A DNA stretch of 64,000 nt from Pseudomonas indica NBRC 103045. GTDB lineage: Bacteria; Pseudomonadota; Gammaproteobacteria; Pseudomonadales; Pseudomonadaceae. Made by a program: the position numbers and the translations under genes. Below the pieces are notes generated by a model. It was not told the origin of the DNA. It made no database searches and saw only the letters and a program-made list of their open reading frames with translations. The stretch is taken from NCBI RefSeq assembly GCF_002091635.1, contig NZ_BDAC01000004.1:1-64000 (forward strand). The letters are read 5' to 3'. This document shows, in pieces, positions 1 to 8,859 of the stretch (the stretch's first letter is position 1; each line of letters opens with the position of its first letter).

Positions 1-642
1 GGCTAACGCCGAACCGCGCTCTATCCTCAACCGATACCCGCCGAATAAAGCCGTTTCAACAACACTGAACGGAACCATGTCACAAATAGATTCGATAGCG
101 GAGAACCAGTCACAACGGTAGGAAGCGCGCGTTGCGTCCCCGCTCAGGGCTGTGGAATCGTTGCGCCACATCCGGCAGCGACAGCGCCGGAACGCCCCGA
201 TGGGGCTCGCTCGGGCCGTGAAGGACAGCCCGACGCATCCAGGGATGAGCACCCGATATCATGCCGAAGTTCCAGGCATGAAGGTACGGTCTCACCTTTC
301 CCGGCAGCCGGATGGGACGGAGTTCCCGTTGGTATCCGCACGCCAGACATGGGCCACGGCCCTGACGACTTTTTCCAGTGATCGCGACCGCCTCGGGTGG
401 ATTGTGCGGGGCTTGCATCGCCCCTCGCACGGTAGCGCTTTGCCTGAAGGTAGAGCACTTCGCCAGTCATGATGCGAGGTGAACGCGGTTGGATGCCGAA
501 ACCGTGACATATCAATGCCCGCCGCGTCCGTCGCCCGACACGATCGAAACCTTTGCCGGGCTGCTCGACCCTCCTCTCCTCTTCTCCCCGGTTTTCGCCT
601 GCTCGAGGCGAATGCCCTCTTCACTGCGACAGGAACACCTAC
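1..642. other. 642-bp stretch with no supported gene
   Basis: I see no credible gene upstream of the roadblock-like ORF at 643. The open frames here lack ribosome binding sites and recognisable protein features, and several overlap on opposite strands, which is typical of chance open frames in GC-rich DNA. An imperfect hairpin (arms GTGCGGGGC near 404-412 and GCCCCTCGCAC near 420-430) is the only structured element noticed. The stretch may hold the 3' flank of a gene lying outside the window or a decayed gene. Confidence 0.5.
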
Positions 643-999
643 ATGGCAAAAGTGAATCTCGAACCCTTGCGCGACATTGCCGGATTCATGGCGGCGGCGC
701 TGGTGGACAGCGAAAGCGGCCTGCTGCTCGCCGGTGATGGCGCCCAGGTGGACCTGGAAGCGGCCGCCGCCAGCAATGCCGAGGTGATCCGAGCCAAGCG
801 CAAGGTGATCGAGAGCTTGAACCTGAGCGATTCGACCGAGGACATACTGATCAGCCTGTCCGGGCAGTACCACCTCCTTCGCCCGCTCGAATGCGACCCG
901 AAGCTGTTTCTTTATTTGGTGCTGGATCGCACCAAGGCCAACCTGGCCATGGCACGCCATGAGTTGCGCTTGTATGAGAGGACTCTTGATTTGGCCTGA
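643..999 (+). CDS. Roadblock/LC7-like domain protein
   Basis: A 118-residue soluble protein. The pattern of an N-terminal helix (LRDIAGFMAAALVDSESGLLLA), a central helix (EVIRAKRKVIESLNL) and alternating strands (DILISLSGQYHLLRPL, LFLYLVLDRTKANLAMAR) resembles the compact roadblock/LC7 fold, whose members bind small GTPases or act as dimeric regulators. The ATG at 643 was chosen because AGGA lies about 10 bases upstream; a longer frame from 553 has a proline- and arginine-rich head unlike the rest. No MglA-like GTPase lies beside it in the window, so its partner is unknown. The assignment rests on fold-like pattern only. Confidence 0.6.
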   Translation: MAKVNLEPLRDIAGFMAAALVDSESGLLLAGDGAQVDLEAAAASNAEVIRAKRKVIESLNLSDSTEDILISLSGQYHLLRPLECDPKLFLYLVLDRTKANLAMARHELRLYERTLDLA

Positions 1000-1023
1000 G
1001 CGCCTTCTTCGGCGAAGCCGTTT

Positions 1024-1159
1024 GCGAATGAATTCGTCCCTACATGGAAGGGAATCCGGATGGGCAATGTCGGACCGGGCCTCCGCCCCCTCTCCCCAGC
1101 GGGAAGAGGGGGTAGAAGGTGCACCCCATAGCTTTTGCAAGGGGCGAATTCATTCGCCC
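1024..1159. repeat. REP-like inverted repeat block
   Basis: GCGAATGAATTCG at 1024-1036 and GGCGAATTCATTCGCC near 1143-1158 are oppositely oriented members of a short repeat seen again near 8080, 11800, 33380 and 37540. Between them a hairpin, CCCCCTCT paired with AGAGGGGG around 1084-1113, could terminate transcription from either side. The block lies between the convergent roadblock and symporter genes, the usual location for Pseudomonas REP sequences. Confidence 0.6.
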
Positions 1160-1194
1160 AGCGGGCAGATGAACCCACCCCGCATCGCCCTTCC

Positions 1195-2595
1195 TCAAAT
1201 CACCCCGATGAGGTTGAGGAAGACCAGCACGATGCCCAGCGGGGTAACGAAGCGGATCAGCCACCACCACGCCTGGAACAGCGCCGGATGGCCGATGTTC
1301 AGTGCTTCGCTGACCCGCTTGCGCTTGAGCACCCAGCCGGTGAAGAACACCGTGGCCAGGCCGCCGAGGGGCATCAGCAGGTTGGTGGTGAGGTAGTCCA
1401 GGCAATCGAAGAAGGTCTTGCCGAACAGGGTGCCTTCGGCCCAGAGGTTGAACGAGAACACGCTGCCCAGGCTGAGCAGCCAGAGTGCCGCACCGCTCAG
1501 CAGCACCGCCTTGAGGCGGCTGATGCGGAAGCGTTCGGTCAGCCAGGCGATGGTGGGTTCGCTGAGGGAGATTGCCGAGGTCAGCGCGGCGATCAGCAGC
1601 ATGACGAAGAAGAACACGCCGACCACCTGCCCCAGCGGCATCTGGCCGAAGGCGATGGGCAGGGTGACGAAGATCAGCCCCGGCCCGGCGCCCGGCTCCA
1701 GGCCGTTGGCGAACACCAGCGGGAAGATCGCCAGGCCGGCCAACAGTGCCACGGCGGTATCCGCCAGGGCCACCAGCAGCGAGGTGAGGGCAATCGAGGT
1801 ACCGGCCGGCAGGTAGGAACCATAGGCCATCATCGCACCGCAACCCAGGCTGAGGGTGAAGAAGGCATGGCCCAGGGCGACGAGGATGGCCTCGCCGGTC
1901 AGCTTGGAGAAATCCGCAGCGAAGAGAAACGCCGCCGCTTGGCCGAACGCACCGCGCGTCGCGGCGTAGCCCACCAGGATCAGCAGCAGTACGAACAGCC
2001 CCGGCATCAGGTAGCGCACCGCCCGCTCCAGCCCCTGCTGCACGCCGAAGCCGACGATCAGCAGGGTCGCCAGCAGCACCAGGCTGGCGCAGACGGCCAG
2101 CTTCAGCGGGTCGGCCAGCAGGGCGCCGAATAGCGCGCCGCTGCTCTCCCCGTTCAAGCCGACGAAGCCTCCGCTGGCGGCGGCCGGCACGTAGGCCAGC
2201 GCCCACCCAGCCACCACCACGTAGAAGCTGAGAATGAGGAAGCCGGTTAAGCCGCCGACCCAGCCGGCCAAGCGCCAGCGCGGGCTGGCCCCGGATTGCT
2301 CCGCCAGCGCGGCGACCGCGTCGGAGGGGTTCTTGCGGCCGGCGCGACCGATCATCACTTCGGCCATCAGCAGCGGAATGCCGATGGCGAGGATGCAGCC
2401 CAGGTAGACCAGGACGAACGCCCCGCCCCCATGGACGCCGGTGATATAGGGAAACTTCCAGATATTGCCCAGGCCGACCGCCGAACCGGTGGCGGCGAGG
2501 AAGAATGCCCAGCGGCTCGTCCACAACCCTCGGGAAGCGCCGCTGGAAGCGGCTTGGCCGGCGTAGGCGCCGGCGGCGATGCTGTCTTGACTCAC
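1195..2595 (-). CDS. Sodium-dependent SNF-family transporter
   Basis: A 466-residue polytopic membrane protein of the neurotransmitter:sodium symporter (LeuT-fold) family. The first membrane segment carries the family signature GSAVGLGNIWKFPYI at about residues 34-48, where Na+ and substrate are contacted by unwound helix 1; 11-12 hydrophobic segments follow. Bacterial members import amino acids with Na+. The GTG start at 2595 is preceded by a GAGGG ribosome binding site, and the MSQDS start fits the family; the open frame upstream lies antisense to leucine dehydrogenase. It sits downstream of the leucine dehydrogenase gene on the same strand, so uptake of a branched-chain or aromatic amino acid is a reasonable inference. 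Confidence 0.88.
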   Translation of the reverse strand: MSQDSIAAGAYAGQAASSGASRGLWTSRWAFFLAATGSAVGLGNIWKFPYITGVHGGGAFVLVYLGCILAIGIPLLMAEVMIGRAGRKNPSDAVAALAEQSGASPRWRLAGWVGGLTGFLILSFYVVVAGWALAYVPAAASGGFVGLNGESSGALFGALLADPLKLAVCASLVLLATLLIVGFGVQQGLERAVRYLMPGLFVLLLILVGYAATRGAFGQAAAFLFAADFSKLTGEAILVALGHAFFTLSLGCGAMMAYGSYLPAGTSIALTSLLVALADTAVALLAGLAIFPLVFANGLEPGAGPGLIFVTLPIAFGQMPLGQVVGVFFFVMLLIAALTSAISLSEPTIAWLTERFRISRLKAVLLSGAALWLLSLGSVFSFNLWAEGTLFGKTFFDCLDYLTTNLLMPLGGLATVFFTGWVLKRKRVSEALNIGHPALFQAWWWLIRFVTPLGIVLVFLNLIGVI

Positions 2596-2635
2596 GGATT
2601 GACCCTCTTGTTGTTGTAGTGGGGTATCGCTGCGA

Positions 2636-2663
2636 GCCGCGCCCGGAGACTGCCGGGCGCGGC
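2636..2663 (-). terminator. Perfect 11-bp stem hairpin, possible attenuator
   Basis: GCCGCGCCCGG (2636-2646) pairs perfectly with CCGGGCGCGGC (2653-2663) around a 6-base loop. It lies between the leucine dehydrogenase stop and the symporter start. No U-tract follows, so it may be an mRNA stability or partial termination element between two co-oriented genes rather than a full terminator. Confidence 0.4.
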
Positions 2664-2671
2664 GTATGGGA

Positions 2672-3730
2672 TCAGCGGCCGGCGCGCAGGCGCTCGTGGG
2701 CGAGGCGGTCGGCCACAGCGCTGGTGGTGGCGCCCTCGGCGTCGGCGCGCTCGAAGATCTGCCGCAGGGTGTCGCCGATGCCTTCGATGTGTGCCTTGAG
2801 CTGTGCCGGGGTACCGCCGGTGCGCTCGTAGCAGACGTCGATGATGCCGCCAGCGTTGATGGCATAGTCCGGCGCGTAGAGGCAGCCGCGACGGCGCAGT
2901 TCCTCGGCCAGCTCGGCGTCGGCCAACTGGTTGTTGGCCGCCCCGGCAATCACCGGCGCGCGCAGGGCTTCGAGGGTCTGCGGGTTGATGATGCCGCCCA
3001 GGGCGCAGGGAGCGAAGACGTCCACGTCGAGGCCGTAGATGTCGTTCGGGCCAACCACGGTGGCGCCCAGTTGCTCGGAGGCGCGGCGCAGGTTGCCCTC
3101 GAAGACGTCGCAGACCCACAGCTCGGAGCCCGCTTCCTTGAGCTGGCGGGCAAGGTCGAAGCCGACCTGGCCGACACCCTGGACCGCCACCTTGAGCCCG
3201 CGCAAGTCATCGCGACCGAGACGGTGCTTGACCGCCGCCTTCAGGCCGATGAACACGCCGTAGGCGGTGGACGGCGACGGGTCGCCGTCACGGGTGCCGC
3301 CATCGAAGGCTTCGCGCAGGCCGGCGCCGGCCACGTGGCGGGTGCGCTGGGCCATGATCTGCATTTCCGCGACGCCAGTGCCGGAGTCCGCGGCAGTGAT
3401 GTAGCGCCCGCCGAGGCTGTCGACGAAATCGCCCATGGCCTGGAACAACGCCTCGCTCTTGCCGCTGCGCGGATCGCCGATGATCACCGCCTTGCCGCCG
3501 CCCAGCGGTAGGTTGGCCAGCGCCGACTTGTAGGTCATGCCGCGCGACAGGCGCAACACATCGCGCAGGGCCGCCTCGTCGGTGGCGTAGGGCCACATGC
3601 GGCAGCCGCCCAGGGCCGGGCCGAGGGTGGTGTCGTGGATGGCGATGATGGCTTTCAGGCCGGTGGTTTTGTCATGGCCGAAGACGACATGCTCATGGCG
3701 GTCGAATTCGACGTGAGAGAACACGGACAT
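2672..3730 (-). CDS. ldh: Leucine dehydrogenase (Glu/Leu/Phe/Val family)
   Basis: A 352-residue NAD-dependent amino-acid dehydrogenase that would interconvert leucine (and valine or isoleucine) with the 2-oxo acid plus ammonium. The N-terminal catalytic domain has the substrate-binding segment [12 protein letters not shown] and the catalytic lysine region [15 protein letters not shown] (about residues 67-81); the C-terminal Rossmann domain has [12 protein letters not shown] (about 184-195). Length and the absence of a large insertion fit leucine rather than glutamate dehydrogenases; phenylalanine dehydrogenase is the alternative. It is followed 76 bp downstream by an SNF transporter and preceded by an indolepyruvate oxidoreductase on the same strand, suggesting an amino-acid degradation module. 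Confidence 0.9.
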   Translation of the reverse strand: MSVFSHVEFDRHEHVVFGHDKTTGLKAIIAIHDTTLGPALGGCRMWPYATDEAALRDVLRLSRGMTYKSALANLPLGGGKAVIIGDPRSGKSEALFQAMGDFVDSLGGRYITAADSGTGVAEMQIMAQRTRHVAGAGLREAFDGGTRDGDPSPSTAYGVFIGLKAAVKHRLGRDDLRGLKVAVQGVGQVGFDLARQLKEAGSELWVCDVFEGNLRRASEQLGATVVGPNDIYGLDVDVFAPCALGGIINPQTLEALRAPVIAGAANNQLADAELAEELRRRGCLYAPDYAINAGGIIDVCYERTGGTPAQLKAHIEGIGDTLRQIFERADAEGATTSAVADRLAHERLRAGR

Positions 3731-3774
3731 CGGGTTTTCCTCTGTGTGGTTCCGGTTGGGTCGGGATAAACGGG

Positions 3775-3831
3775 CGTAGCCCGGATAAGCCAGCGCAATC
3801 CGGGAGGGTCCTACTCCGGATTGCGCGGGCT
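3775..3831. repeat. REP-like palindromic repeat
   Basis: The arm CGTAGCCCGGATAAGC... AATCCGGG (3775-3804) faces an inverted TCCGGATTGCGCGGGCT (3815-3831), giving an imperfect stem between the oxidoreductase and leucine dehydrogenase genes. A related sequence lies at 33290-33319 in opposite orientation. This matches the common proteobacterial repeat built on GGATTGCGCT and CCGGGCTACG. Confidence 0.65.
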
Positions 3832-3853
3832 TAGGGGCTGAATTGGGTGAGTC

Positions 3854-6800
3854 TCAGGCCGCAGGCTCGAATAGCTGCACCACCTTCAACTCATTGACCT
3901 GCAGGCGTGCCTGGAGCTGCCGCTCCTGCTCACGCACCTTGGCCACGGCACGCTCCTTGACATGGCCGTAGCCGCGGATTTGCTCCGGCAGTTCGGCAAT
4001 GGCCACGGCCGTGCGGTAGTTGCGCGGGTTCAGGTGAGTCAGCAGGTCGGCAATGCTGCGCTCGTACTCGGCGATCAGCTCGCGCTCCAGACGGCGCTCG
4101 GCGCTGTAGCCGAAGACATCCAGCGCGGTGCCGCGCAACGATTTGAAGCGCGCCAGCAGCGCGAACGCCTTGAGCATCCAGGGGCCGAAGGTGCGCTTGC
4201 GCGGCTCGCCGGTGAGCGGGTCGCGCTTGGCCAGCCAGGATGGTGCCAAGTGAAATTCCAGGCGGTAGTCGCCCTGGAACTGTGCCTGCAGTTGCTTGAG
4301 GAAAGCGCCGTCGCTGTATAACCGCGCCACTTCGTATTCGTCCTTGTAGGCGAGCAGCTTGAAGTAGTAGCGGGCCACCGCTGCGGTCAGCGACCGCGAG
4401 GCGTCCGGGTCGATCTCGTTGACCCGCTCCACCAGGGCGCGGTAACGCTCGGCGTAGGCGGCGTCCTGGTAGCGGGTGAGGTAGTCGACGCGGAAACGGA
4501 TCATCTCGTCGAGGGTCTCGCAAATCGGCTCGTCCAGCTCTTCCGGCTTGGCGAGTTTCTCCACCGCCGCCAGGTCGTGGGCGGCGCGGCGGCCCCAGAG
4601 GAACGCCTGCTGGTTGAGCTGCACGGCCACGCCGTTCAGTTCGATGGCCTTGTTCAATGCCTCGGCGGAGATCGGCACCAGACCCTTCTGGTAGGCGTAG
4701 CCGAGCATGAACAGGTTGGTGGCGATGCTGTCGCCGAGCAGGCGGGTGGCCAGGCGGGTGGCGTCGACGAAGTGAGTCTTCTCGGCACCCACCGCGTCGA
4801 TCAGCGCCTCGCGCATGGCGGCGCCGGGCACCTGGGCGTCCGGGTTGCGGGTGAACTCGGCGGTGGCGGCTTCGTGGCTGTTGATCACGGCGTGGGCGAT
4901 ATGATCGTTGAGCTTGGCCAGCGCCTCTTCGCTGGCGGCCACCACCAGGTCGCAGCCGAGCAACAGGTCGGTCTCGCCGGCGGCGATGCGCACGGCGTAG
5001 ATGTCATCCTGTTTGGCGGCGATGCGGATGTGGGTAACCACCGGGCCGAACTTCTGTGCCAGGCCGGCCTGGTCGAGCACGCTGCAGCCCTTGCCTTCGA
5101 TGTGCGCGGCCATGCCGAGCAGCGCGCCGACGGTGGTCACGCCGCTGCCACCGACGCCCGGCAGGAGGATGTTCCAGGGACGCTCCAGGGTGGGCTGGGT
5201 CGGTTCCGGCAGGGCAATGAACAATGCATTCAAACCCACCGCCTCCGGCTGGCGCAGGCTGCCGCCGTGCACGGTGACGAAGCTCGGGCAGAAGCCTTCG
5301 ATGCAACTGAAGTCCTTGTTGCAGGCATTCTGGTCGATCTGCCGCTTGCGGCCGAGTTCAGTCTCCAGTGGTAGCACCGACAGGCAGTTGGATTTCACGC
5401 TGCAATCGCCGCAACCCTCGCACACCGCCGGGTTGATGAAAGCGCGCTTCTGCGGGTCGGCCAGCTTGCCACGCTTGCGCCGGCGACGTTTCTCGGTGGC
5501 GCAGGTCTGGTCGTAGATGATCACCGAAACACCCTTGAACTCACGCAGCTCGCGCTGAACGGCGTCCAGCTCGCGGCGGTGGTGGAAGGTGACGATGGGC
5601 GCGAAGGTGGCGCGGGTCGGGTACTTGTCCGGCTCGTCGGTGACCAGGGCGATGCGCCGCACGCCCTCGGCATGGATCTGCTGGCTGAGCTGGTCGACGC
5701 GCAACTCGCCGTCGATGGGCTGGCCGCCGGTCATGGCCACAGCGTCGTTGTAGAGCAGCTTGTAGGTGATATTGACCCCGGCCGCCACGGCCGCGCGCAG
5801 GGCCAGTTGGCCGGAGTGGAAGTAGGTGCCGTCGCCGAGGTTCTGGAAGATGTGCGGGGTGTCGGTGAATGGTGCCTGGCCGATCCAGGTGGCACCCTCG
5901 CCGCCCATCTGGGTGAAGGTGTCGGTGTTGCGGTCCATCCACTGGGTCATGTAGTGGCAGCCGATTCCACCCTGGGCGCGACTGCCTTCCGGCACCTTGG
6001 TGGAGGTGTTGTGCGGGCAGCCGGAGCAGAAGTGCGGGGTGCGCACGGTGTTATAGCTGCGCTCCGCCAGGGCCTTTTCCTTGGCAGCGAGGAAGGCCAG
6101 GCGGGCCTGGATGGTATCGCTGGTGTAGATCGGCGCGAGGCGCTTGGCGATGACCCGGGCGATCATCGCCGGGGTCAGTTCGCTGAGGTTGGGCAGCAGC
6201 GAGTTGCCGTCTTCGTCGAATTCGCCGACCACCCGCGGGCGCTTGCCCACCGGCCAGTTGTAGAGCTGCCCGGTGAGCTGGTCTTCGATGATGCTGCGCT
6301 TTTCCTCGACCACCAGAATCTCGTCCAGGCCCTCGGCGAACTCGTGCACGGACACCGGTTCCAGCGGCCAGCTCATGCCGACCTTGAGCACGCGCAGGCC
6401 GACGCGGGCGCAGAGTTCGTCGTCCAGGCCGAGGTCGACCAGTGCCTGGCGTACGTCGAGGTAGGACTTGCCGGTGGTGATGATGCCCAGGCGCGGGTTC
6501 GGCGAATCGAGCATCACCTGATTCAGGTTGTTGGCCCGGGCGAAGGCGCGGGCGGCGTAGATCTTGTAGGTATTGAGGCGTTTTTCCTGCGCCAGCGGCG
6601 GGTCCGGCCAGCGAATGTGCACGCCGTCTTCGGGCAGTTGGAAGTCCTCGGGAATCTTCACCTCGACGCGCAGCGGATCGACGTCCACCACGGCGGAGGA
6701 GTCGACGTTCTCGGCAATGGTCTTGAGCGCCACCCAGCAGCCGCTGTAGCGCGACAGCTCCCAGCCGATGATGCCGTAGTCGAGGATTTCCTGGACATTG

Positions 6801-7321
6801 GCCGGGTTCAGCACCGGGATCGACGCAGCGATGAAGGCGTGCTCGCTCTGGTGGGCGATGCTGGAGGACTTGCAGCCGTGGTCGTCGCCGGCCAGCAACA
6901 GCACCCCGCCATGCGGGGAAACGCCGGCCGAGTTGCCGTGTTTGAACACGTCGCCGCAGCGGTCCACGCCCGGCCCCTTGCCGTACCACATGGCGAACAC
7001 GCCGTCGTAGCGGGCACCGGGGAAGAGGCTGGTCTGCTGGCTGCCCCAGACGGCAGTGGCGGCCAGTTCTTCATTGACGCCGGGTTGGAAATGGATGTGG
7101 TTGTCCTGGAGGAAGGACTTGGCTTCCCAGAGGCTCTTGTCGAGATTGCCCAGCGGCGAACCCCGGTAGCCGGAGATGAAACAGGCGGTATTCAGGCCGT
7201 GGGCCTTGTCACGCTGCTTCTGCAGCATCGGCAGGCGGGTCAGCGCCTGGGTGCCGGTGAGATAGAGGTGACCGGTTTCGAGGCGGTACTTGTCATCCAG
7301 GCGGATCTCGGCCAGAGACAT
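3854..7321 (-). CDS. Fused indolepyruvate:ferredoxin oxidoreductase
   Basis: A 1155-residue single-chain 2-oxoacid:ferredoxin oxidoreductase. The N-terminal third is the pyrimidine-binding half; a TPP-binding half follows (CSGCPHNTSTKVPEGSRA near residue 440, then GGEGATWIG); an iron-sulfur region with CEGCGDCSVKSNC and a later FSCIEGFCPSF lies near 640-690; then the gamma-type domain (LLPGVGGSGVTTVGALLG near 730) and a C-terminal DUF6537-like region. The family oxidatively decarboxylates aryl pyruvates (indolepyruvate, phenylpyruvate), or branched oxo acids, to acyl-CoA, passing electrons to ferredoxin. The ATG at 7321 has GGAG upstream. It is divergent from an Lrp-type regulator and upstream of leucine dehydrogenase, consistent with 2-oxo acid catabolism. 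The exact substrate is not readable from sequence. Confidence 0.92.
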   Translation of the reverse strand: MSLAEIRLDDKYRLETGHLYLTGTQALTRLPMLQKQRDKAHGLNTACFISGYRGSPLGNLDKSLWEAKSFLQDNHIHFQPGVNEELAATAVWGSQQTSLFPGARYDGVFAMWYGKGPGVDRCGDVFKHGNSAGVSPHGGVLLLAGDDHGCKSSSIAHQSEHAFIAASIPVLNPANVQEILDYGIIGWELSRYSGCWVALKTIAENVDSSAVVDVDPLRVEVKIPEDFQLPEDGVHIRWPDPPLAQEKRLNTYKIYAARAFARANNLNQVMLDSPNPRLGIITTGKSYLDVRQALVDLGLDDELCARVGLRVLKVGMSWPLEPVSVHEFAEGLDEILVVEEKRSIIEDQLTGQLYNWPVGKRPRVVGEFDEDGNSLLPNLSELTPAMIARVIAKRLAPIYTSDTIQARLAFLAAKEKALAERSYNTVRTPHFCSGCPHNTSTKVPEGSRAQGGIGCHYMTQWMDRNTDTFTQMGGEGATWIGQAPFTDTPHIFQNLGDGTYFHSGQLALRAAVAAGVNITYKLLYNDAVAMTGGQPIDGELRVDQLSQQIHAEGVRRIALVTDEPDKYPTRATFAPIVTFHHRRELDAVQRELREFKGVSVIIYDQTCATEKRRRRKRGKLADPQKRAFINPAVCEGCGDCSVKSNCLSVLPLETELGRKRQIDQNACNKDFSCIEGFCPSFVTVHGGSLRQPEAVGLNALFIALPEPTQPTLERPWNILLPGVGGSGVTTVGALLGMAAHIEGKGCSVLDQAGLAQKFGPVVTHIRIAAKQDDIYAVRIAAGETDLLLGCDLVVAASEEALAKLNDHIAHAVINSHEAATAEFTRNPDAQVPGAAMREALIDAVGAEKTHFVDATRLATRLLGDSIATNLFMLGYAYQKGLVPISAEALNKAIELNGVAVQLNQQAFLWGRRAAHDLAAVEKLAKPEELDEPICETLDEMIRFRVDYLTRYQDAAYAERYRALVERVNEIDPDASRSLTAAVARYYFKLLAYKDEYEVARLYSDGAFLKQLQAQFQGDYRLEFHLAPSWLAKRDPLTGEPRKRTFGPWMLKAFALLARFKSLRGTALDVFGYSAERRLERELIAEYERSIADLLTHLNPRNYRTAVAIAELPEQIRGYGHVKERAVAKVREQERQLQARLQVNELKVVQLFEPAA

Positions 7322-7523
7322 CGGGCGCTCCTTTTATTTTTATGGCGACCTTGGATGGCAAACGGTGGGTTGCCATCATGATTCGACCTGCCCCGGGATC
7401 GCCGGAGCGGACGGCTGGCTAAAACTATGACTGGGCGGTACCGATTTTTTCTTTCTAAATCGAGGCCAAAAAGCCAATATTGCGCATGAGCTTTCCAACA
7501 AAAACAAAAAACCAGGAACATTC

Positions 7524-7991
7524 ATGCAGGAAAAATTAAGCAGCCTCGACCGCAAGATTCTCCGCCTGCTGCAGCACGACGCCGACCTCTCGGCGGCGGA
7601 AATCGCCGAGAAGGTGGAGCTGTCCCAATCGCCCTGCTGGCGGCGCATCCATCGCATGCAGGAAGAAGGGCTGATCGAGCGCAAGGTCGCCCTGCTCAAT
7701 CCCCAGCGCCTCGGCCTGAGCATGACGGTGTTCGTCAACGTCAAGCTCTCGGCCCATGGCCGCAACAACCTGGACGAGTTCGAACAGGCCATCGTCGGCT
7801 ACCCGGAAGTGCTGGAGTGTTACACCATGGCCGGCAGCTCGGACTATCTATTAAAGGTGGTGGCCAAGGACATCGTCGCCTACGAACGCTTCCTCCGCGA
7901 TCACCTGCTCCAGCGCCCGCACGTGCAGGAGGCGCATTCCAATATCGCCATGAGCGAGGTGAAGCGCACCACGGAATTGCCGTTGGATTGA
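7524..7991 (+). CDS. Lrp/AsnC family transcriptional regulator
   Basis: A 155-residue regulator. The N-terminal winged helix-turn-helix (LSAAEIAEKVELSQSPCWRRIHRMQEEGLI, about residues 22-51) is typical of Lrp/AsnC proteins, followed by the RAM effector domain with LECYTMAGSSDYLLKVVAKD (about 100-119), where amino acids bind at the dimer interface. It is transcribed away from the oxidoreductase gene with about 200 bp between the starts, so it is the likely amino-acid-responsive regulator of that gene, leucine dehydrogenase and perhaps the symporter. The AT-rich leader just before the ATG, which includes runs of A, is the probable regulatory region. Confidence 0.92.
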   Translation: MQEKLSSLDRKILRLLQHDADLSAAEIAEKVELSQSPCWRRIHRMQEEGLIERKVALLNPQRLGLSMTVFVNVKLSAHGRNNLDEFEQAIVGYPEVLECYTMAGSSDYLLKVVAKDIVAYERFLRDHLLQRPHVQEAHSNIAMSEVKRTTELPLD

Positions 7992-8037
7992 CGCCTCGTC
8001 GGGCGTTGTACGGGTGGCATTCATCCGCGAAGCCTTG

Positions 8038-8095
8038 CGCCAGCAGAGCTGGCTCCTACACAGCGCGAATCAGTAGGGCCAAATTCATTCGCCCG
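8038..8095. repeat. REP-like repeat pair
   Basis: CGCCAGCAGAGCTGGCTCC (from 8038) is the reverse complement of a repeat that recurs at 37468-37490 and, with one change, at 11736-11759. A degenerate AATTCATTCGCCC (8082-8094) of the second family follows. The block fills the gap between the convergent Lrp regulator and phnP. Confidence 0.6.
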
Positions 8096-8109
8096 CCTGT
8101 GGGGCTATC

Positions 8110-8859
8110 TCAGAGCATCCGCCCATCCTGCGCCAGGCTGACATTCGCCGGCAGCGCATTGGGACGGTCCAGCAGCCAGGCGTCGAGGCTGTGGCCGATA
8201 TGAGTCAGGACACCCTCCCCTGGCTGCACCCGGGCGATTACCTCCAGGGCGCGGGTCAGGTCGTTGTGATTGCGCGGCGCCTGGGGTTGCGGCGGCATGG
8301 AGCAGTCCAGCACCAGCACATCCGGCGGGTCCCGGCGTAGCAGCGCCAGGCTGTCGTCGGGCAGGCCGATGGTATCGGTAAGGTAGGCAATGCGCCGGCC
8401 GCCGCCCTCCAGCAGGTAGCCGAAGGTCGGCCTGGAATGGACCAGCGGCACGGCGGTTACCGTCAACTCTCCCAGCTTGCGCCGCTCGAAGGCCGCGAAC
8501 GGCTGGGAGAAGTCGAGGATGCCGGGATGCTTGTAAAGGTCGGCGAAACCGTCCGGGTCCGTCGGGCCGTGTACCGGAATCTGCAAGCCCTGGCCCCAAC
8601 GAAGATGCAGCAACCCTTGGGCATGATCGGCGTGATAGTGGGTCTGCAGGATGCCGCTCAGGCTGTGCGGCGGAAAGCGTTCGGTAAGGTCGGTGAGCCC
8701 GCCGTCGATCAACCAGCGCTGGGTACCGCATTCGACCAGGGCACAGCACGGGCCGCGGCGCCGCTGCGGATAGACCCTGGCCGTATCGCAGGCCACGCAG
8801 GCGCAGTTGTACACCGGCACCTGGCGGGCATCGCCGGTGCCCAGCAGGGTCAGGCGCAT
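8110..8859 (-). CDS. phnP: PhnP phosphodiesterase
   Basis: A 249-residue metallo-beta-lactamase-fold enzyme. The metal-binding motif HYHADHAQGL (about residues 77-86) and further conserved residues (VPLVHSRPTFGY, YLTDTIGLPDDS, HIGHSLDAW) fit PhnP, which opens 5-phosphoribosyl 1,2-cyclic phosphate during phosphonate breakdown. It overlaps the 3' end of phnN by 10 bp, so the two are co-translated. The C-P lyase genes that create its substrate are absent from the surroundings (amrZ lies upstream), so it may be a remnant, work with a phn set elsewhere, or hydrolyse other cyclic phosphates. Confidence 0.88.
   Translation of the reverse strand: MRLTLLGTGDARQVPVYNCACVACDTARVYPQRRRGPCCALVECGTQRWLIDGGLTDLTERFPPHSLSGILQTHYHADHAQGLLHLRWGQGLQIPVHGPTDPDGFADLYKHPGILDFSQPFAAFERRKLGELTVTAVPLVHSRPTFGYLLEGGGRRIAYLTDTIGLPDDSLALLRRDPPDVLVLDCSMPPQPQAPRNHNDLTRALEVIARVQPGEGVLTHIGHSLDAWLLDRPNALPANVSLAQDGRML

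Noticed and set aside
292-1140. Minus-strand open frame of 282 codons
   Set aside because: Antisense to the roadblock-like gene, Arg/Gln-rich and without a ribosome binding site; a shadow of GC-rich coding DNA.
1040-2524. Long open frames on both strands in the symporter region
   Set aside because: They are out of frame with the symporter, rich in Arg, Gly and Pro, and lack motifs. The symporter frame is clearly the real one.
5579-7381. 600-codon plus-strand open frame
   Set aside because: Antisense to the indolepyruvate oxidoreductase gene, without domains or a start signal.
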